This document shows positions 25,296 through 33,919 of a stretch of DNA of 64,000 nucleotides, piece after piece. Origin of the DNA: RHKX01 sp046330285 (GTDB lineage Bacteria > Actinomycetota > Thermoleophilia > Solirubrobacterales > 70-9); contig JAXLSX010000001.1 of NCBI GenBank assembly GCA_046330285.1, positions 310,001-374,000 on the forward strand, read 5' to 3'. Below the pieces are notes generated by a model. The model saw only the letters and a program-made list of their open reading frames with translations. It did not search any database and was not told the DNA's origin. A program made the position numbers and the translations under genes. Numbering within the stretch: position 1 is the stretch's first letter; each line of letters opens with the position of its first letter.

Positions 25296-26534
25296 CTAGC
25301 CCGCCTCGATCACGTAACCCGCCGCCGCCAGCCGCTCGCGGAGCTCGGCCATGTGCTCGGGCCCGCGCGTCTCGAGAACCAGGTCGACCGATGTCTGGGC
25401 GAGGTCGAGCTCGGCGAGGTCGCGGACGTGGGAGACCTCGAGGATGTTTGCGCCGGCCGTGGCGATCGCGGCGAGCAGACCGGCGAGCCCTCCGGGCTGA
25501 TCTGGCACCAGCGTCGAGATCCGGACGCGGCGGCTGGCGGTGATCTCGTGGCGGTTGATGGCGGCTGCGAGAAGGCGCGGGTCGACGTTGCCGCCGGAGA
25601 GGATCACCGCGGTCGCTCCCTCGCTCGCGTCGGCGGGCTCGACCGCGCCGGTCATCAGCGCCGCGACGCCAATCGCCCCCGCCCCCTCGGTGACGAGCTT
25701 GGCGCGCTCGGCGAGGCGGACCATCGCCGCTGCGATCGCCTCGTCGCCGACCGTGACCATGCCGTCGAGCCAGCTCCTGATCAGCTGCAGGGTGAGCTCG
25801 CCCGGCCGCTTGACGGCGATGCCGTCGGCGATCGTCCGCGTGGCCTTCGCCTCGACGAGCTCGCCGGCGCGGAGCGAGTCGGCCATCGGCGAGCAGCCCT
25901 CGGCCTGGACGCCGATCACCTCGATCCGCGGGTCGGCGAGCTTGAGGGCGATCGCGACGCCGCTCGCCAGCCCTCCCCCGCCGACCGGCACGACGACGCG
26001 GCGCAGCCGCTCGACCTGCTCGGTCAACTCGATGCCGACGCCCGCCTGGCCGGCGATCACGTCCGGGTCGTCGAAGGGGTGGACGAAGAGGAGGCCCTCG
26101 GCCTCGGCCGCCGCCCGGGCCGCGGCGATGCACTCGATCGGCGACTCGCCGCCGCGGACCGCCTCCCCGCCGAACGCCTCGACCGCCTCGAACTTCCCGA
26201 TCGGGGCGGTTGCCGGCATGTAGACGCGGCAGGGCAGCCCCGCCTCGCGCGCCGCGAAGGCGAGCGACTGGGCGTGGTTGCCGGCGCTCCCCGCGACGAC
26301 GCCCCGGCACGACCCCGGCTCAACGCCGCGCAACTTCGCGAGCGCGCCGCGGATCTTGAAGCTGCCGGTCCGCTGCAGGTTCTCGGCCTTGAGCACGATC
26401 TCGCCGCCGAACTCGCGGCTGAGGCTGCGCGAGGTGACGGTCGGCGTCCGGCGGACGAGCTCGCTCGCGGCCGCGTGGACGGAGCGGAGCTCGTCGAGAT
26501 CGGGCGACTGGAGGCTGGAGGGAAGCTCGGCCAT
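25296..26534 (-). CDS. ilvA: Threonine dehydratase (threonine ammonia-lyase)
   Basis: A 412-residue fold-type II PLP enzyme. Lys60 in TGSFKIRGA binds the cofactor, SAGNHAQ grips the substrate carboxylate, and VPVGGGGLASG binds the phosphate. The C-terminal 75 residues (RISTLVPDQPGGLAGLL and after) form a single ACT regulatory domain. It deaminates threonine to 2-oxobutanoate, the first step of isoleucine synthesis. The single ACT domain places it near the TdcB-like or short IlvA group, so regulation by isoleucine or AMP is uncertain. RidA, which detoxifies the enamine intermediate made by this enzyme, is encoded two genes away. Confidence 0.9.
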   Translation of the reverse strand: MAELPSSLQSPDLDELRSVHAAASELVRRTPTVTSRSLSREFGGEIVLKAENLQRTGSFKIRGALAKLRGVEPGSCRGVVAGSAGNHAQSLAFAAREAGLPCRVYMPATAPIGKFEAVEAFGGEAVRGGESPIECIAAARAAAEAEGLLFVHPFDDPDVIAGQAGVGIELTEQVERLRRVVVPVGGGGLASGVAIALKLADPRIEVIGVQAEGCSPMADSLRAGELVEAKATRTIADGIAVKRPGELTLQLIRSWLDGMVTVGDEAIAAAMVRLAERAKLVTEGAGAIGVAALMTGAVEPADASEGATAVILSGGNVDPRLLAAAINRHEITASRRVRISTLVPDQPGGLAGLLAAIATAGANILEVSHVRDLAELDLAQTSVDLVLETRGPEHMAELRERLAAAGYVIEAG

Positions 26535-26669
26535 GGATCGGTCCGCTACCCGGGCTCTCGCCAGGCTAACCGGTCGCTGCGGCGCCGAAGCACGCGGTCC
26601 GTTTCCACTATGAAAAGGCGTATGGCGCTGCTACCTTGACCTGGTCGACGTCTGATCGGGGAGGTTCGG

Positions 26670-27983
26670 ATGAGACGGATTACAGGGACGGCGATTTACG
26701 CGGCGGCGGCGATGCTCCTGCTCGCCCTCGCGACCGCGGCCGACGCGTCGAGCCACCCGCGGAAGCCCGCCAAGCCCGACGGCATCGTGGTCGTCGATCG
26801 CAAGGCAGCGTCGGCGGGAGGCAGCGTGACCGTGCTCAAGACCCCCGACTTCAAGGTCACCGGGGACTGCATCGACAACGGCGGCGGCGACGTCACCGCC
26901 GACACGTTCCTGATCCCCCGGCGCAACAACCTCGCCTATTCCGCCTACGCTCCCGGCGGCCTCGACGACGAGTTCGACACCGACTTCGACAAGTCCGAGT
27001 CGCTCGACATCACCTCCTACGACGCGACCGGCACGGCCCCGGCGATCGAGGCCGCCGAGTACTACGAGTTCTATGCCGAGGGCAAGGGCGGGCGGCCGAT
27101 GCGCGGGCGGATCGAGACGACGGTCCACTCGATGGGCGACGACTGCGGCTTCTCGGGCGTGTTCACCGGGACGCCCGGCTCCGGCCCCGTCCATGTGGCC
27201 AAGCGGATCAAGCTCGACGCGGGCGAGTCCGCCAAGGTCTACGGCAACAGCGACTTCAAGGTGATCGGAAGCTGTGTCGACAACGGTGCGGGCGACCTCA
27301 CGGCGAGCGCGAGCCTCGTCGCGAAGCGGTCGGGGGCGATGTATTACCTGACGCAGTACAACGTCTACGACACCGACTTCAATCCCGCCGACGGCCCGGT
27401 CGACATCACGCCGACCGCCAACGAAGCGCACGGAGCCGACCCCGAGTTCCAGGCGTGGAGCTACTACAACGACTTCTTCGCGGTCGACCGGAACGGCCGC
27501 CCGTTCCAGGGTCGGATCGGGTCCGGGGTGCACGTGCGCGGGGCGGACTGCACGTTCTCGGGCGTCTTCAGCGGTCCCGGGAGCAGCCGGGACCTCGAGC
27601 TCCTGAAGCTCGTCAAGGTCCCCGCCGGCGAGAGCAGGACGGTGTTCCGCGACAAGAACTTCCTCGTCACCGGCGAGTGCTTGGACAACGGCGGCGGCGA
27701 CGTCACCGCCCAGAGCTCGCTCGACGCCCGGCGCGAACATCTCATGCAGTACGCCTACGACGGCGATCCGTACTTCGACACCGACTTCGGCCCCGGCGAC
27801 GGCAGCGTCGACATCATGACCGCGGACGATGCGACCGGGACCGCGCCGCAACTGAAATCCGTGGATCAGTACACGGACTTCTACGGCGAGGGGCGTGGCG
27901 GCGAGGTGCTGGCGGGGCGGATCGCGACCGCCGTCCATGTGCACGGGGCCGACTGCGCCTTCAGCGGCTACTTCGCCGGCTGA
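26670..27983 (+). CDS. Secreted triple-repeat protein
   Basis: A 437-residue protein with a signal peptide (ending near TAADASSHP). The mature part is three repeats of about 130 residues. Each contains a core like FKVTGDCIDNGGGDVTA, then a YDTDF- or FDTDF-like acidic strand with DITS/DITP/DIMT, and closes with VHSMGDDCGFSGVF, VHVRGADCTFSGVF or VHVHGADCAFSGYF. Two cysteines per repeat suggest one disulfide each. GGGGAGG upstream of the ATG supports the start. It is probably a cell-surface or secreted structural protein with no known homologue function. Confidence 0.75.
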   Translation: MRRITGTAIYAAAAMLLLALATAADASSHPRKPAKPDGIVVVDRKAASAGGSVTVLKTPDFKVTGDCIDNGGGDVTADTFLIPRRNNLAYSAYAPGGLDDEFDTDFDKSESLDITSYDATGTAPAIEAAEYYEFYAEGKGGRPMRGRIETTVHSMGDDCGFSGVFTGTPGSGPVHVAKRIKLDAGESAKVYGNSDFKVIGSCVDNGAGDLTASASLVAKRSGAMYYLTQYNVYDTDFNPADGPVDITPTANEAHGADPEFQAWSYYNDFFAVDRNGRPFQGRIGSGVHVRGADCTFSGVFSGPGSSRDLELLKLVKVPAGESRTVFRDKNFLVTGECLDNGGGDVTAQSSLDARREHLMQYAYDGDPYFDTDFGPGDGSVDIMTADDATGTAPQLKSVDQYTDFYGEGRGGEVLAGRIATAVHVHGADCAFSGYFAG

Positions 27984-27995
27984 GGCGGCCGGGCC

Positions 27996-28379
27996 TCAGA
28001 GCGCGACGACCGCGGCGATCTCGACGCCAGCGCCGAGCGGCAGACCCGCGACCTCGACCATCGCCCGGGCGGGCGGCGCGGACGTGAAGGTCTCGCCGTA
28101 GGCCTCGTTGATCTCCGGCCCGGCGCTGAGGTCGGTGACGAAGACGGTGACCATCAGCGCCCGGTCGAGGCTGGTGCCGGCGGCCGCGCAGACGACCTTC
28201 AGGTTCTCGAGGCAGCGGCGGATCTGATCGCCGGGACCGGACTCGACGAGCTTGCCGGTGCCGGGATCGATCGGCACCTGCCCGGAGCAGTAGAGGACGC
28301 CGCCGTGGGCGACCGCGTGGGAGTAGGGGCCGACGGCCTCGGGCGCCCCCTCGGCGGTGACGGTGGTTCGGTCGGACAT
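27996..28379 (-). CDS. ridA: RidA family protein (enamine/imine deaminase)
   Basis: A 127-residue protein of the YjgF/YER057c/UK114 fold. It shows VGPYSHAVAHGGVLYCSGQ near the start and EINEAYGETF then PARAMVEVAGLPLGAGVEI at the end; the arginine in PARA is the family's substrate-binding residue. It hydrolyses reactive enamines released by PLP enzymes such as threonine dehydratase, encoded 1.5 kb away. The start at 28379 gives the normal family length. Confidence 0.88.
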   Translation of the reverse strand: MSDRTTVTAEGAPEAVGPYSHAVAHGGVLYCSGQVPIDPGTGKLVESGPGDQIRRCLENLKVVCAAAGTSLDRALMVTVFVTDLSAGPEINEAYGETFTSAPPARAMVEVAGLPLGAGVEIAAVVAL

Positions 28380-28580
28380 CTCGCTCCTTTCCGCGGCCCC
28401 GGCGAGTGCCGGCCACGAGTCGTGGGTGCCGGTCGATGATCCCACCGCCGCCCTGCGGGTGCGGAACGACATTCGTGACGCTTCGTCGACCGTTCCCCAC
28501 CCTGCCGGCGCCACACGTCACATCCCGGCCCGTAGGGTGGCGGACGGGAGCGGATGCGGCTTGTTTATGGGGATCGTCTA

Positions 28581-28614
28581 CAGGTGGCAGGTGGTAGGTG
28601 GTAGATTGACCAGC
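28581..28614 (+). promoter_or_regulatory. Heptamer-repeat operator and leaderless promoter of RHH antitoxin
   Basis: Three tandem heptamers YAGGTGG occupy 28581-28601, directly followed by TAGATT (28602-28607), a -10-like box eight bases from the GTG start at 28615. The repeats fill the -35/-10 spacer, an ideal place for an autorepressing ribbon-helix-helix protein. The message would be leaderless, which fits the absence of a ribosome-binding site. Confidence 0.45.
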
Positions 28615-28842
28615 GTGAAGAAGACCAGCATCTACATCGACGACGACGTCGACGTGGCGCTCTCGCGGCGCGCCGCCGCCGAGGGGACGACGAAGGCGGA
28701 GTTGATCCGGCGGGCGCTGCGGGAGGCGGCCGCCGGCTCGCTGCGGGTCAAGCCGCGCGGGCGAGGAGTCTTCGCCGGACCGGCGGACCTGGCGGAGCGG
28801 ACCGACGACCACCTCGCCGAAACGGGGTTCGGCGGGTCGTGA
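28615..28842 (+). CDS. Ribbon-helix-helix (VapB-type) antitoxin
   Basis: A 75-residue protein. The N-terminus KKTSIYIDDDVDVALSRRA followed by TTKAELIRRALREAA is a standard ribbon-helix-helix DNA-binding fold, and the flexible C-terminus (RGVFAGPADLAE) would wrap the toxin. The stop codon overlaps the toxin's GTG by 4 bases. It should repress its own promoter through the heptamer repeats just upstream. Confidence 0.85.
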   Translation: MKKTSIYIDDDVDVALSRRAAAEGTTKAELIRRALREAAAGSLRVKPRGRGVFAGPADLAERTDDHLAETGFGGS

Positions 28843-29249
28843 TCGTCATCGACACATCGGCGATCCTCGCGTTCATGAACAGCGGCGACACCCACCACGA
28901 CGCCGTCGCCGAATGGCTGCTCGGCGAGACCGATGAGCTCGTGACGACGCCGCTGATCCTGGCCGAGGCCGATCACCTCGTTGGTGCCCGGGGTGGGTCG
29001 GGTGCCCGCGCTGCCCTTCGCGCCGACCTCGTCGCCGGGGCGTACCTCGTCGACTGGTGGCAGGGGGCCCTGCGAACGGCGGTGACGGTCGCCGAGCGTT
29101 ATGCGGACGCCGATCTGAGCCTCGCGGATGCCTCGCTCGTCGCCCTGGCCGAGCGCGTCGAGACGGTCACGGTGGCCACGCTCGACCGACGACATTTCCT
29201 GGCCGTGGCACCGCTCGCCGGCGGACCGGCGTTCCAACTGCGTCCCTGA
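28839..29249 (+). CDS. PIN-domain toxin (VapC-type ribonuclease)
   Basis: A 136-residue PIN domain. Conserved acids are Asp5 in VIDTSAILAF, Glu in LILAEADHL, and the DADLSLADASLVALAE and TLDRRHF pair. Such proteins cut tRNA or rRNA with Mg2+ when freed from their antitoxin. The GTG start overlaps the antitoxin stop (GTGA), so synthesis is coupled. The length is typical. Confidence 0.88.
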   Translation: MIVIDTSAILAFMNSGDTHHDAVAEWLLGETDELVTTPLILAEADHLVGARGGSGARAALRADLVAGAYLVDWWQGALRTAVTVAERYADADLSLADASLVALAERVETVTVATLDRRHFLAVAPLAGGPAFQLRP

Positions 29250-29252
29250 GCG

Positions 29253-29783
29253 TCAGCGACCCGTGACCTGGCGGACGACGGCCCGGCCGACGGTCAGCGG
29301 GTGGTTGAGGACGGTCGCGAAGCGGCCGCTCAGCTTCAGCGGGTCGTGGGCGATGCCGAGCTGGCGGAGGATCGTGGCGCTGTCGAAGTAGACGCGCTCG
29401 CAGACGATCCGGTCGGTTCCGGGCTCGAAGACGAAGATCGACAGCGTCCGGCACTTGAACGGGCGGCCGGTGGGCGGCAGGCCGCGGAAGCTGCCGAGGT
29501 GGGTTCCCTCGAGGTCGAACTCGACGAGGATCGAGTCGTCGGCGTGATGGAGTTCGATGAGCGTGTTGCGCTGGTCGGGGAAGGCGATTCGGAACTCGTC
29601 GAAGTAGCGCATCACCTCCTCGGGGCCGTCGAAGACGTCGCCGGTCGGCACGATCTCGTAGCGGGGGTGACCGAAGGTGTCGAGGGTCGCGTCGAAGTCG
29701 TGGCGGTTCTCCGAGTCCATGTGCTCGCGGACGACCGCCTCGCGGGCCATCCGCAGCTGCGACCTCTCGGCTTCGTCGGCCAT
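29253..29783 (-). CDS. SnoaL-like / ester cyclase family protein (NTF2 fold)
   Basis: A 176-residue protein with the NTF2-like cone fold of SnoaL polyketide cyclases: ENRHDFDATLDTFGHPRYEI at the start, then EEVMRYFDEFRIAFPD, and VEFDLEGTHLGSFRGLPPTG later. Most bacterial members of this branch are uncharacterised and there is no polyketide cluster here, so the reaction is unknown. It is convergent with the PIN toxin gene. Confidence 0.8.
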   Translation of the reverse strand: MADEAERSQLRMAREAVVREHMDSENRHDFDATLDTFGHPRYEIVPTGDVFDGPEEVMRYFDEFRIAFPDQRNTLIELHHADDSILVEFDLEGTHLGSFRGLPPTGRPFKCRTLSIFVFEPGTDRIVCERVYFDSATILRQLGIAHDPLKLSGRFATVLNHPLTVGRAVVRQVTGR

Positions 29784-29826
29784 TGCCCGACCCTACTCCG
29801 CAAGGGCCGTCCGGCGCCGGCTACCT

Positions 29827-30204
29827 CTACTTGCGCTTGACGACGCGGATCTGGTCGCGGGCCCGGGTCGTGTCCGGGCTCTTCTTCAGGTTGAACGCGT
29901 AGACCGTGAAGGTGTAGCGGCCTCGGGTCAGCCCGCTGAAGGTGATCGGCGAGTGGCAGGGGTGGAACTTGACGCCCTTGAACTTGCAGGTGAGCGTCGC
30001 GCCGGGCTGGTCGGCGCCGAACTCCCAGGTGGCCGTGGCGGTCCCGTACCTCTTGATGAAGATCTCGTCGGGGGGCGAGCTCGTGATCTCCGCCTGCGGG
30101 GGCTCGAGGCGGGGCATGGCCGACGCGGTGCCGGCGGCGACGAGCGCCAGCGCCGCGAGCGCGGCGCCGATCGTGACGACTCTCATGGCCCGGACGAAGA
30201 CCAT
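29827..30204 (-). CDS. Secreted protein with two-cysteine Ig-like module
   Basis: A 125-residue protein. A signal peptide (VVTIGAALAALALVAAGTASA) is followed by one beta-sandwich module with ATLTCKFKGVKFHPCHSPI and GLTRGRYTFTVYAFN. The same module ends the next protein upstream on this strand. The start may be the ATG at 30204 or the one at 30186; both give a usable signal peptide. It is probably an extracellular adhesion or wall protein, but the role is unknown. Confidence 0.65.
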   Translation of the reverse strand: MVFVRAMRVVTIGAALAALALVAAGTASAMPRLEPPQAEITSSPPDEIFIKRYGTATATWEFGADQPGATLTCKFKGVKFHPCHSPITFSGLTRGRYTFTVYAFNLKKSPDTTRARDQIRVVKRK

Positions 30205-30268
30205 GCGGCGAGCCTATGCGAAAGCGGCGGCGGCGGTCGCAGTTCGGCCCGCGCCGGCGGCTCTTCGC

Positions 30269-32668
30269 CTAGTGCTTCTTTGGCTTCTTCTTCTTGACCA
30301 CCTTGAAGCTGTCCGTCGCCGCCGTGGCGTCGGGGTTCCCGGCCGCGTCGGTTGCGAAGACGGTGAAGGTGTGCTTGCCCTTCTTCAGCTTCGTCAGCTT
30401 CAGCGGTGCCGTGCAGGGCGCCGGTGCGGCCGAGTCGAGCTTGCAGGTGAAGCTCGAGCCGTCCTCGGTCGCGGTGAAGGCGTAGGTGGCCTTCGCGCTC
30501 CTCTTCTTGCCCTTGAGCTTGATCTTGTCCTTCGGCTTGGTCGTGATCGCCGTGTCGGGGGGCGTGGTGTCGGGGGGCTCCGGCACGGTCAGGACGTTCC
30601 CGAGCTCGGAGGTTCCGACGCCGCCGGTTCCGGTCTGGGTGGCGATCAGCCCGGTGCCGACCGGCTGGGCCGGGAACGTGACCGTCCAGTTGCCGAGGCC
30701 GTCGGCGACCGCCTCGCCGGCGAACCCCGCGACCTCGCCGGATGATGCGGTCGCCTTCGTGAAGACGCGGACGAGGGCCCCGGGTGCACCGGTCCCCGAG
30801 AGTGACGTCTCGGTGACGCCGGTTGCGACCGGCGCGTCGATGTCGTCGGCGCCGGGGCCGGCCGGGAAGCGGTCGATGAAGAGCCCGGTGTTGCCGGAGC
30901 CGCGATTGCGGCGGATCTCGGTGTTGTCGCCGGAGGTTGCGTCGATCGCGCTGCCGTCGACGTTGGAGACCACGTTCTCGCCGCCGGGCGTGTTGCCGCC
31001 GATGATGCTGTTGTCCGCGGCCCCCGCGAGGACGATCCCGCGGTCGAGGGTGCTCGGCGTCCCCGTGCTGCCGACGCCGATCCTGTTTCCCATCACGACG
31101 TTGTCGTCGCCGTTGAGGTTGATCGCGGTGGTGTTGAACGTCGCCGGGTCGGCGGTGGTCAGATCGGTGATCGTGTTGCCGTCCCCCGGGTCCGGACCGC
31201 CGATCAGGTTGCCGATCGTGCTGCCGCCGGTGTCGATCGCGATCGAGCCGGCGAACTCCGGGTTGCCGGCGAGGTCCTCGCCGATCACGTTTCCCTGGAC
31301 CTCGTAGCCGGTGGCACCGCTGCCGAGCTGGATCGCATCGGAGTTGAAGGAGTTGATGACGTGGTTGTCGAGGATGCGGCCGTCGGTGCCGCCCACCTGG
31401 ATCCCGTGGTCGTCGGGGTCGGGGGCCGCCGCCGTCCCGTCGCGGGTCATGCCGATCAGGTTGTTCTGGATCAGCAGGTTGGCCTGGTTGCCTCCGCCGG
31501 GACTGATGCCGTTGCCGGTCAGCACGTTGCGGTCGCCGTCGAGGGCCGCCGGGCCACCGATCTGCACGTTCGCGACGTCGGCGTTGAGCGCGATGCCGTT
31601 CGAGTTCCGGAGATCGGCTCCCGTGCTGCCGATCTGGTTGCCGGCCACGAGGACGCCGTCGGCCGGGATCTCGTTGTCGACCGGGTCGTCGTTGAGGTCG
31701 ATCGCGGCCCGCTCGATGTCGGGCGCCGTCTCGGATGTGCCGGCCGCGAAGAGCTCGTTGCAGGGCCCGTCGCATGCTGGCGTGGTCGCGGCGCCCGGCG
31801 AGGAGGCGCCGATGACCGTTCCCGTCGCCGGGTCGTCGGGGTTCGGCGCCGAGTTGCCGGTCACCTCGATCCCGTCGCCGTTGGCGCTCGCGCCGTCGCC
31901 CGTCCGCGCCCAGGTCCCGTCGGGCATGACGCCGAAGGCGTTGCCCTCGATCCGGGTGTCGTCGGCGCCGAGGATGTCGACCGCGGTGTTGACGTGACGG
32001 GCGAAGAGGTTGCGGTCGGTCGGGTTCTCGCCGCCGATCAGCGCGCCGTCGACGTCCTCGAGCAGGACGTCAGTCAGCGGCGGCGCGAGCTTGGTCCCGT
32101 CGGGCGCCACTCCGAACCAGGACCCCTTGAGGCTGAAGTCGGGCACCGCCACGGCGGTGCCCTCGGAGTGGACCACCTCGATCGCGACCTCGGGGACGCC
32201 GAACGACAGCCCGACGATCTCGACCTCCCCCACCGAGTCGATGTCGATCGCGGGGGAGACCACACAGGGTCGCCAGACCGTGGCCGGGCTGGTCACCTCG
32301 CAGTTGCCGCCGTTGATCTCGAGGCGCTCGGTGATCGTCGGCAGCGTTCCGGCGACCGTGATCTGCGCGGTCGCCTTGCCGGCGACGAAGGCGACGTCGT
32401 CGGGATCGCCGCCCGCGTCGCTGGTCGTCTTGAAGACGATCCCGTCGGAGGCGTGGGTGGCGTTCGCCTCGGCGATCGCCGCCCGCAGCGTGCAGTCGAC
32501 GTCGGCGGTCGGGTCGGCGTCGCAGATGCCGTCGATCCCGGTGTCGGAGGCGCCGCCGTTCGAGTCGACCGTGAACTTGGCCGCGGTCGCGCTCGCGGCG
32601 GGCAGGAGCAGGGCTGCGGCGGTCAGCAGGGCGAGCAGCGCGCGGCGGGGATCGGTGGCGGATCGCAT
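30269..32668 (-). CDS. Secreted CSLREA-type right-handed beta-helix protein
   Basis: A 799-residue secreted protein. After the signal peptide comes FTVDSNGGASDTGIDG and then DCTLRAAIAEANA, the CSLREA signature. Residues of about 180-620 are parallel beta-helix coils with repeated G-N-x-I-x-G turns (VLVAGNQIGSTG, NLLIQNNLIGMTRDG, GNRIGVGSTGT). A C-terminal Ig-like module follows (SSFTCKLDSAAPAPC and KGKHTFTVFATDAAGN), then a lysine-rich tail. Proteins of this build are usually surface-exposed and bind or degrade polysaccharide, but no catalytic residues can be named. It is the largest gene in a group of secreted proteins. Confidence 0.82.
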   Translation of the reverse strand: MRSATDPRRALLALLTAAALLLPAASATAAKFTVDSNGGASDTGIDGICDADPTADVDCTLRAAIAEANATHASDGIVFKTTSDAGGDPDDVAFVAGKATAQITVAGTLPTITERLEINGGNCEVTSPATVWRPCVVSPAIDIDSVGEVEIVGLSFGVPEVAIEVVHSEGTAVAVPDFSLKGSWFGVAPDGTKLAPPLTDVLLEDVDGALIGGENPTDRNLFARHVNTAVDILGADDTRIEGNAFGVMPDGTWARTGDGASANGDGIEVTGNSAPNPDDPATGTVIGASSPGAATTPACDGPCNELFAAGTSETAPDIERAAIDLNDDPVDNEIPADGVLVAGNQIGSTGADLRNSNGIALNADVANVQIGGPAALDGDRNVLTGNGISPGGGNQANLLIQNNLIGMTRDGTAAAPDPDDHGIQVGGTDGRILDNHVINSFNSDAIQLGSGATGYEVQGNVIGEDLAGNPEFAGSIAIDTGGSTIGNLIGGPDPGDGNTITDLTTADPATFNTTAINLNGDDNVVMGNRIGVGSTGTPSTLDRGIVLAGAADNSIIGGNTPGGENVVSNVDGSAIDATSGDNTEIRRNRGSGNTGLFIDRFPAGPGADDIDAPVATGVTETSLSGTGAPGALVRVFTKATASSGEVAGFAGEAVADGLGNWTVTFPAQPVGTGLIATQTGTGGVGTSELGNVLTVPEPPDTTPPDTAITTKPKDKIKLKGKKRSAKATYAFTATEDGSSFTCKLDSAAPAPCTAPLKLTKLKKGKHTFTVFATDAAGNPDATAATDSFKVVKKKKPKKH

Positions 32669-32756
32669 ACCGGCGAACCTAGGCCGCCCCGCCGCGGACC
32701 GGTATAGGTGAAATCACGCAATTGACTGCACGCGTCGGGGCGGGCAGACTGCGCGT
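32669..32756. promoter_or_regulatory. Divergent promoter region of two secreted proteins
   Basis: An 88-base gap between divergent signal-peptide genes. It includes TTGACT (32722-32727) towards the plus gene, and TATACC on the minus strand (32700-32705), a plausible -10 for the beta-helix gene. The assignments are tentative. Confidence 0.3.
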
Positions 32757-33617
32757 ATGGGATGGCGGCTGACAGGCCTGCTCGCAACTGCGAGCCTGCT
32801 CGCGCTCCTCGCCCTGCCCGCCGCTGCCCACGCCTCCGGCGACACGGTCGATGCGATCGCCGACGGCGGCTTCGAGAACTCGACCTGCCACGACGTCGAC
32901 ACCGTCTACGGCTCGGTCCCCTACTGCGAGGATCCCGCCTGGACGACGGGCGAGATCCAGGCGAGTATCTGCGGCAAGCCCGAATGCGCTCCGTTGGCCG
33001 CGCACGGCAACGGCTTCCTCAACCTCGGCGGGGCCTACATGGACTCCGGCAACTCGATGACCGGAGCGGTCAGCCAGAACGTCGACCTGCCCCCGGGCCC
33101 GAAGACCCTCACGTTCGCGATCCAGGTCAGCTACGAGAACCCGCTCACGTTCGCGGCCGCGTCGGTCGAAGTCGACGGGACTCCGGTCTACGGAAAGTCC
33201 AGTGGCCAGGCTTCCCCCTACGGAACCGAGAGCGTCGACATGAGCGGCTACTCGGGAGTGCACGAGATCTCGTTCCGGGCCGACTGCTCCTACTCGGTCG
33301 CGATGCCCGCGGCACGCACCTGCGACGGCTTCCGCGTCGACGACATCTCGCTGCCGGTCGCGTGGCCGGCGCCGGAGGTGGAGTTCACGGGCGGCCCGCC
33401 TCCGGAGACCGGGCGCCACCGGGCCCGGATCGCGTTCGCCGCCGGCGGCTCCGGCGGCGCCGGCTTCCGCTGCCGGCTCGACCACGACGCCTGGTCCGAG
33501 TGCGCCTCGCCGCTGCGCCTGCGGGCGGGACCCGGACCTCACCGCCTCCGGGTCCGCTCGGTCTCGCTGACCGGTGAGCTGTCGCCGACCGCGGTCTGGT
33601 CGTGGCGGGCCGATTAG
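32757..33617 (+). CDS. Secreted protein with degenerate Ig-like C-terminus
   Basis: A 286-residue protein. A signal peptide (LLATASLLALLALPAAAHAS) is followed by a beta-rich domain opening IADGGFENSTC, which resembles a carbohydrate-binding-type jelly roll (SQNVDLPPGPKTLTFAIQV). The last 80 residues carry a diverged form of the two-cysteine module (FRCRLDHDAWSECASPLRL). It is probably secreted; the ligand is unknown. Confidence 0.7.
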   Translation: MGWRLTGLLATASLLALLALPAAAHASGDTVDAIADGGFENSTCHDVDTVYGSVPYCEDPAWTTGEIQASICGKPECAPLAAHGNGFLNLGGAYMDSGNSMTGAVSQNVDLPPGPKTLTFAIQVSYENPLTFAAASVEVDGTPVYGKSSGQASPYGTESVDMSGYSGVHEISFRADCSYSVAMPAARTCDGFRVDDISLPVAWPAPEVEFTGGPPPETGRHRARIAFAAGGSGGAGFRCRLDHDAWSECASPLRLRAGPGPHRLRVRSVSLTGELSPTAVWSWRAD

Positions 33618-33650
33618 TCCGGCAGTCACGAATCCGGCACGCTTCCGCTC

Positions 33651-33687
33651 TACAATTGTTACATCTACCCTGAAGAGGTGATGTAAC
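33651..33687 (+). promoter_or_regulatory. Promoter and inverted-repeat operator of RHH antitoxin
   Basis: TACAAT (33651-33656) is a good -10 box. Just downstream, GTTACATC (33658-33665) and GATGTAAC (33680-33687) are perfect 8-base inverted arms. The element spans the Shine-Dalgarno GAGGTG (33675-33680), so repressor binding or an RNA hairpin would block expression. Confidence 0.5.
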
Positions 33688-33915
33688 TTGGCGAGGATGA
33701 AGCGGCTGCAGATATCGCTCGAGGCCGAGCTCGATCAGGAGCTCGAGCGGGTCGCCGCCGCCGAAGGTGTATCCAAGGCGGAGATCGTGCGGCGATGCCT
33801 CCGGAAGCGAGTCGGCAACTCGACATCGGCGGATCCATTCGTGGCGCTGGTCGGTGCCTTTTCCGGTCCCGGCGGGAACGCCGCCGAGGAACACGACGAG
33901 ATCATCTACCGGTAG
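33688..33915 (+). CDS. Ribbon-helix-helix antitoxin
   Basis: A 75-residue protein: KRLQISLEAELDQELERVA then VSKAEIVRRCLRKRV is a ribbon-helix-helix fold, followed by a flexible toxin-binding tail (AEEHDEIIYR). I use the TTG at 33688 because GAGGTG lies seven bases upstream; an ATG three codons in is too far from that site. The PIN toxin follows after four bases. Autorepression through the upstream palindrome is likely. Confidence 0.82.
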   Translation: MARMKRLQISLEAELDQELERVAAAEGVSKAEIVRRCLRKRVGNSTSADPFVALVGAFSGPGGNAAEEHDEIIYR

Positions 33916-33919
33916 CGCC

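Noticed and set aside
24513..26639. Long plus-strand frame over the secreted protein and threonine dehydratase
   Set aside because: It is antisense to two well-supported genes and has the same low-complexity shadow character.
30183..31775. Minus-strand Arg-rich frame within the beta-helix gene
   Set aside because: It is composed almost entirely of Arg, Gly, Pro and Asp, reading out of frame through a GC-rich repeat gene.
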